From an uncultured bacterium (GTDB taxonomy: Bacteria; Bacillota; Negativicutes; Acidaminococcales; Acidaminococcaceae), in the NCBI GenBank assembly GCA_905215645.1, contig CAJMQS010000049.1, forward strand, positions 1 to 14,123: a stretch of 14,123 nt of DNA. The letters are read 5' to 3'. Both the position numbers and the translations under genes were made by a program. A model generated the notes under the pieces. That model made no database searches and was not told the DNA's origin. It was given only the letters and a program-made list of their open reading frames with translations. This document shows positions 12,648 through 14,123 of this stretch, piece by piece. Position 1 is the stretch's first letter. Each line of letters starts with the position of its first letter.

Positions 12648-14063
12648 ATGGAGAAAAAAGAAAAACACTTTGTTTTCCCAGAGACCATTGCCCTGCTGTT
12701 CTTCCTGATCTGTGTAGCGGCCATCCTGACAGTGGTACTGCCGGCCGGGGAATATGATACGGTGAAGGTAGGGAAGATGACCCGGGTGGTGGCCGGGACC
12801 TATCATGCGGTAGCCCAGTCGCCGCAAGGACCTTTCGCCGTGCTGAATGCAGTGGTCACCGGCTTCCAGAGAGCTTCCGTGCTGTTTGCCATGGTCCTTT
12901 TCACGGGGTCCGCCGTCCATATGATGCAGAAGAGCGGGGCTGTAGAAGTGGCTTTCCGTTCCCTTTCTGCCAAAGGGGGAGCCCGGAATCTCAGTAAGAT
13001 CGTCTTTGTCATCATGGCTTTCATGTCCATCGGGGGCGCTACGGGAGTCTTTGCGAACCCCACGGTTGCCCTGATTCCCATTGGCATGATCCTATCCAAG
13101 ACCATGGGGCTGGATGCGGCTGCCGGCTTCATGATGATCTATCTGGGGGCCTATTCTGGGTTCAATGTGGGTTGGGCCAATCCGTCCACCCTGGGGGTGG
13201 CCCATCCCATTGCCGAACTGCCAGTGTTTTCCGGGATGCCGGTACGGTTCTTTTTCCATGGAGTCAATTTTGTCCTCAACTATGTGCTTGTGATGAAATA
13301 CATCAAGAGCATCCAGAAAGATCCTACCAAGAGCTTGTGCTACCAAGAAGGAATGGCGCCCAGTGAATACATGGGGGCTCAGGAAGGAGAAACCTTTGAA
13401 TCCGCTGGCAAGCTGAACCTGACCCAAAAGACCTGTCTGGGCGTGATGGTCCTGGCCATCGTCGCCATCATGACCGGGGCCGTGTTCGCCAAATGGGGGA
13501 ACCAGCAGATCGCGGCCATCATGTTCCTGGCCGTACTCATCCAGGGCGGGGTCCTGGGACTGGGGGTGAACGGCACCACCAAAGCCTTCCTGGAAGGGTG
13601 CAAACCCATGCTCAATGCAGGGTTCATCATTGCCTTTGCCAATGGGATCTCCGTCATCCTGAAAGATGGGCACATCCTGAACACCATCGTCTATTACCTT
13701 TCCATTCCCATCGGGAGCTTCGGGCCGGTAATCGGCGCCATCCTGATGTTCTGGGCCAACCTGTTCATCAACCTGTTCATCCCTTCCGGATCTGGACAGG
13801 CTTCGGCAGTGATGCCCCTGATGGTGCCTCTGGCAGATCTTACCGGGATCACCCGGCAGGTGGCCGTCCAGGCCTTCCAGTTCGGGGACGGTCTCTCCAA
13901 CTGCATCGTGCCTACCGCTGGGACCATCATGGGCTCTCTGGGGATCGCAGGGGTGGCCTACAACCGGTACGCCAAATGGTTCGCTCCTTTCCTGCTGCTC
14001 CAGAGCATCCTGGCGTCCATCGCCCTGGCCATCCTGCAGCTGGCCGGCTGGACGGGGTTGTAA
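12648..14063 (+). CDS. YfcC-family permease
   Basis: A 471-residue polytopic membrane protein of the YfcC/DcuC-like (C4-dicarboxylate anaerobic carrier) group in the ion transporter superfamily. Visible: TM1 followed by VLPAGEYD, then GTYHAV..SPQGPFAVLNAVVTGF, the GGATGVFANPTVALIPIG segment, SGFNVGWANPSTLGVA, and the diagnostic FIPSGSGQASAVMPLMVPLAD loop near the C-terminal third. A hydrophilic loop separates two membrane halves around residues 225-255. Three ATGs stand in a row at 12642, 12645 and 12648; I choose 12648 because AGGAGA (12635-12640) is then 7 nt away instead of 1. That site overlaps the amidohydrolase stop, a sign of translational coupling. Family members are often called arginine/ornithine or peptide permeases, but few have been tested. 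Next to an M20D enzyme, uptake of a small peptide or acyl amino acid is the best inference. Confidence 0.9.
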   Translation: MEKKEKHFVFPETIALLFFLICVAAILTVVLPAGEYDTVKVGKMTRVVAGTYHAVAQSPQGPFAVLNAVVTGFQRASVLFAMVLFTGSAVHMMQKSGAVEVAFRSLSAKGGARNLSKIVFVIMAFMSIGGATGVFANPTVALIPIGMILSKTMGLDAAAGFMMIYLGAYSGFNVGWANPSTLGVAHPIAELPVFSGMPVRFFFHGVNFVLNYVLVMKYIKSIQKDPTKSLCYQEGMAPSEYMGAQEGETFESAGKLNLTQKTCLGVMVLAIVAIMTGAVFAKWGNQQIAAIMFLAVLIQGGVLGLGVNGTTKAFLEGCKPMLNAGFIIAFANGISVILKDGHILNTIVYYLSIPIGSFGPVIGAILMFWANLFINLFIPSGSGQASAVMPLMVPLADLTGITRQVAVQAFQFGDGLSNCIVPTAGTIMGSLGIAGVAYNRYAKWFAPFLLLQSILASIALAILQLAGWTGL

Positions 14064-14069
14064 GAAAGT

Positions 14070-14123
14070 GAAAAAGGGGTTGTTGCACGTGTGAAAACCA
14101 CACACGTGCAACAACCCCTTCGT
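14070..14123. terminator. 20-bp perfect hairpin after the permease gene
   Basis: The stem 14074-14093 (AAGGGGTTGTTGCACGTGTG) is fully complementary to 14101-14120, with a 7-nt A-rich loop. On the minus strand TTTTTCAC follows, so it can terminate a convergent minus-strand transcript. On the plus strand only CTTCGT is visible before the window ends, so its action on this operon cannot be fully judged. The core matches the hairpins at 3362 and 3606. Confidence 0.75.

Overview
The window reads as chromosomal DNA from an anaerobic, amino-acid-fermenting Firmicute of the Negativicutes. An Acidaminococcus-like organism is my best guess. This is inferred from the moderately high G+C coding style, strong Shine-Dalgarno sites, the run polA-mutM-coaE-lytic transglycosylase, and several amino-acid or peptide uptake genes. 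No taxonomic marker in the window settles it.

Left part (1-4960): an NhaC-family antiporter on the minus strand is divergent from an AGCS-family sodium:amino-acid symporter on the plus strand. The symporter is followed, tail to tail, by a minus-strand PLP-dependent aminotransferase. The two minus-strand genes each end in the same approximately 90-bp intergenic repeat (3-92 and 3515-3604). Its hairpin plus U-tract would act as a minus-strand terminator, and it ends in tandem heptanucleotides. Around the second copy the 307-bp gap is almost entirely hairpins and inverted heptad arrays.

Middle (about 5067-5952): a decayed insertion sequence. It has inverted ends, a 10-bp flanking direct repeat and a truncated transposase N-terminus that looks like the ISLre2/UPF0236 family. 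It sits just upstream of the polA promoter.

Right-centre (5989-10831): a tight DNA repair/housekeeping group, polA (proofreading site apparently lost), mutM and coaE, followed by a separately promoted membrane-anchored lytic transglycosylase. A clear sigma70-type promoter overlapping that gene's stop codon drives three tRNA-Leu genes (CAG, GAG, CAG; the two CAG genes are identical), closed by a strong intrinsic terminator.

Right end (11363-14123): a near-consensus promoter drives a two-gene operon, an M20D-type amidohydrolase and a YfcC-family permease. It probably imports and hydrolyses an N-acyl amino acid or small peptide conjugate. A 20-bp perfect hairpin follows, sharing its core with two hairpins near 3.4-3.6 kb.

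I see no CRISPR array, defence system, phage or obvious new multi-gene system. The least-explained structure is the modular hairpin/heptad repeat family in the intergenic regions.
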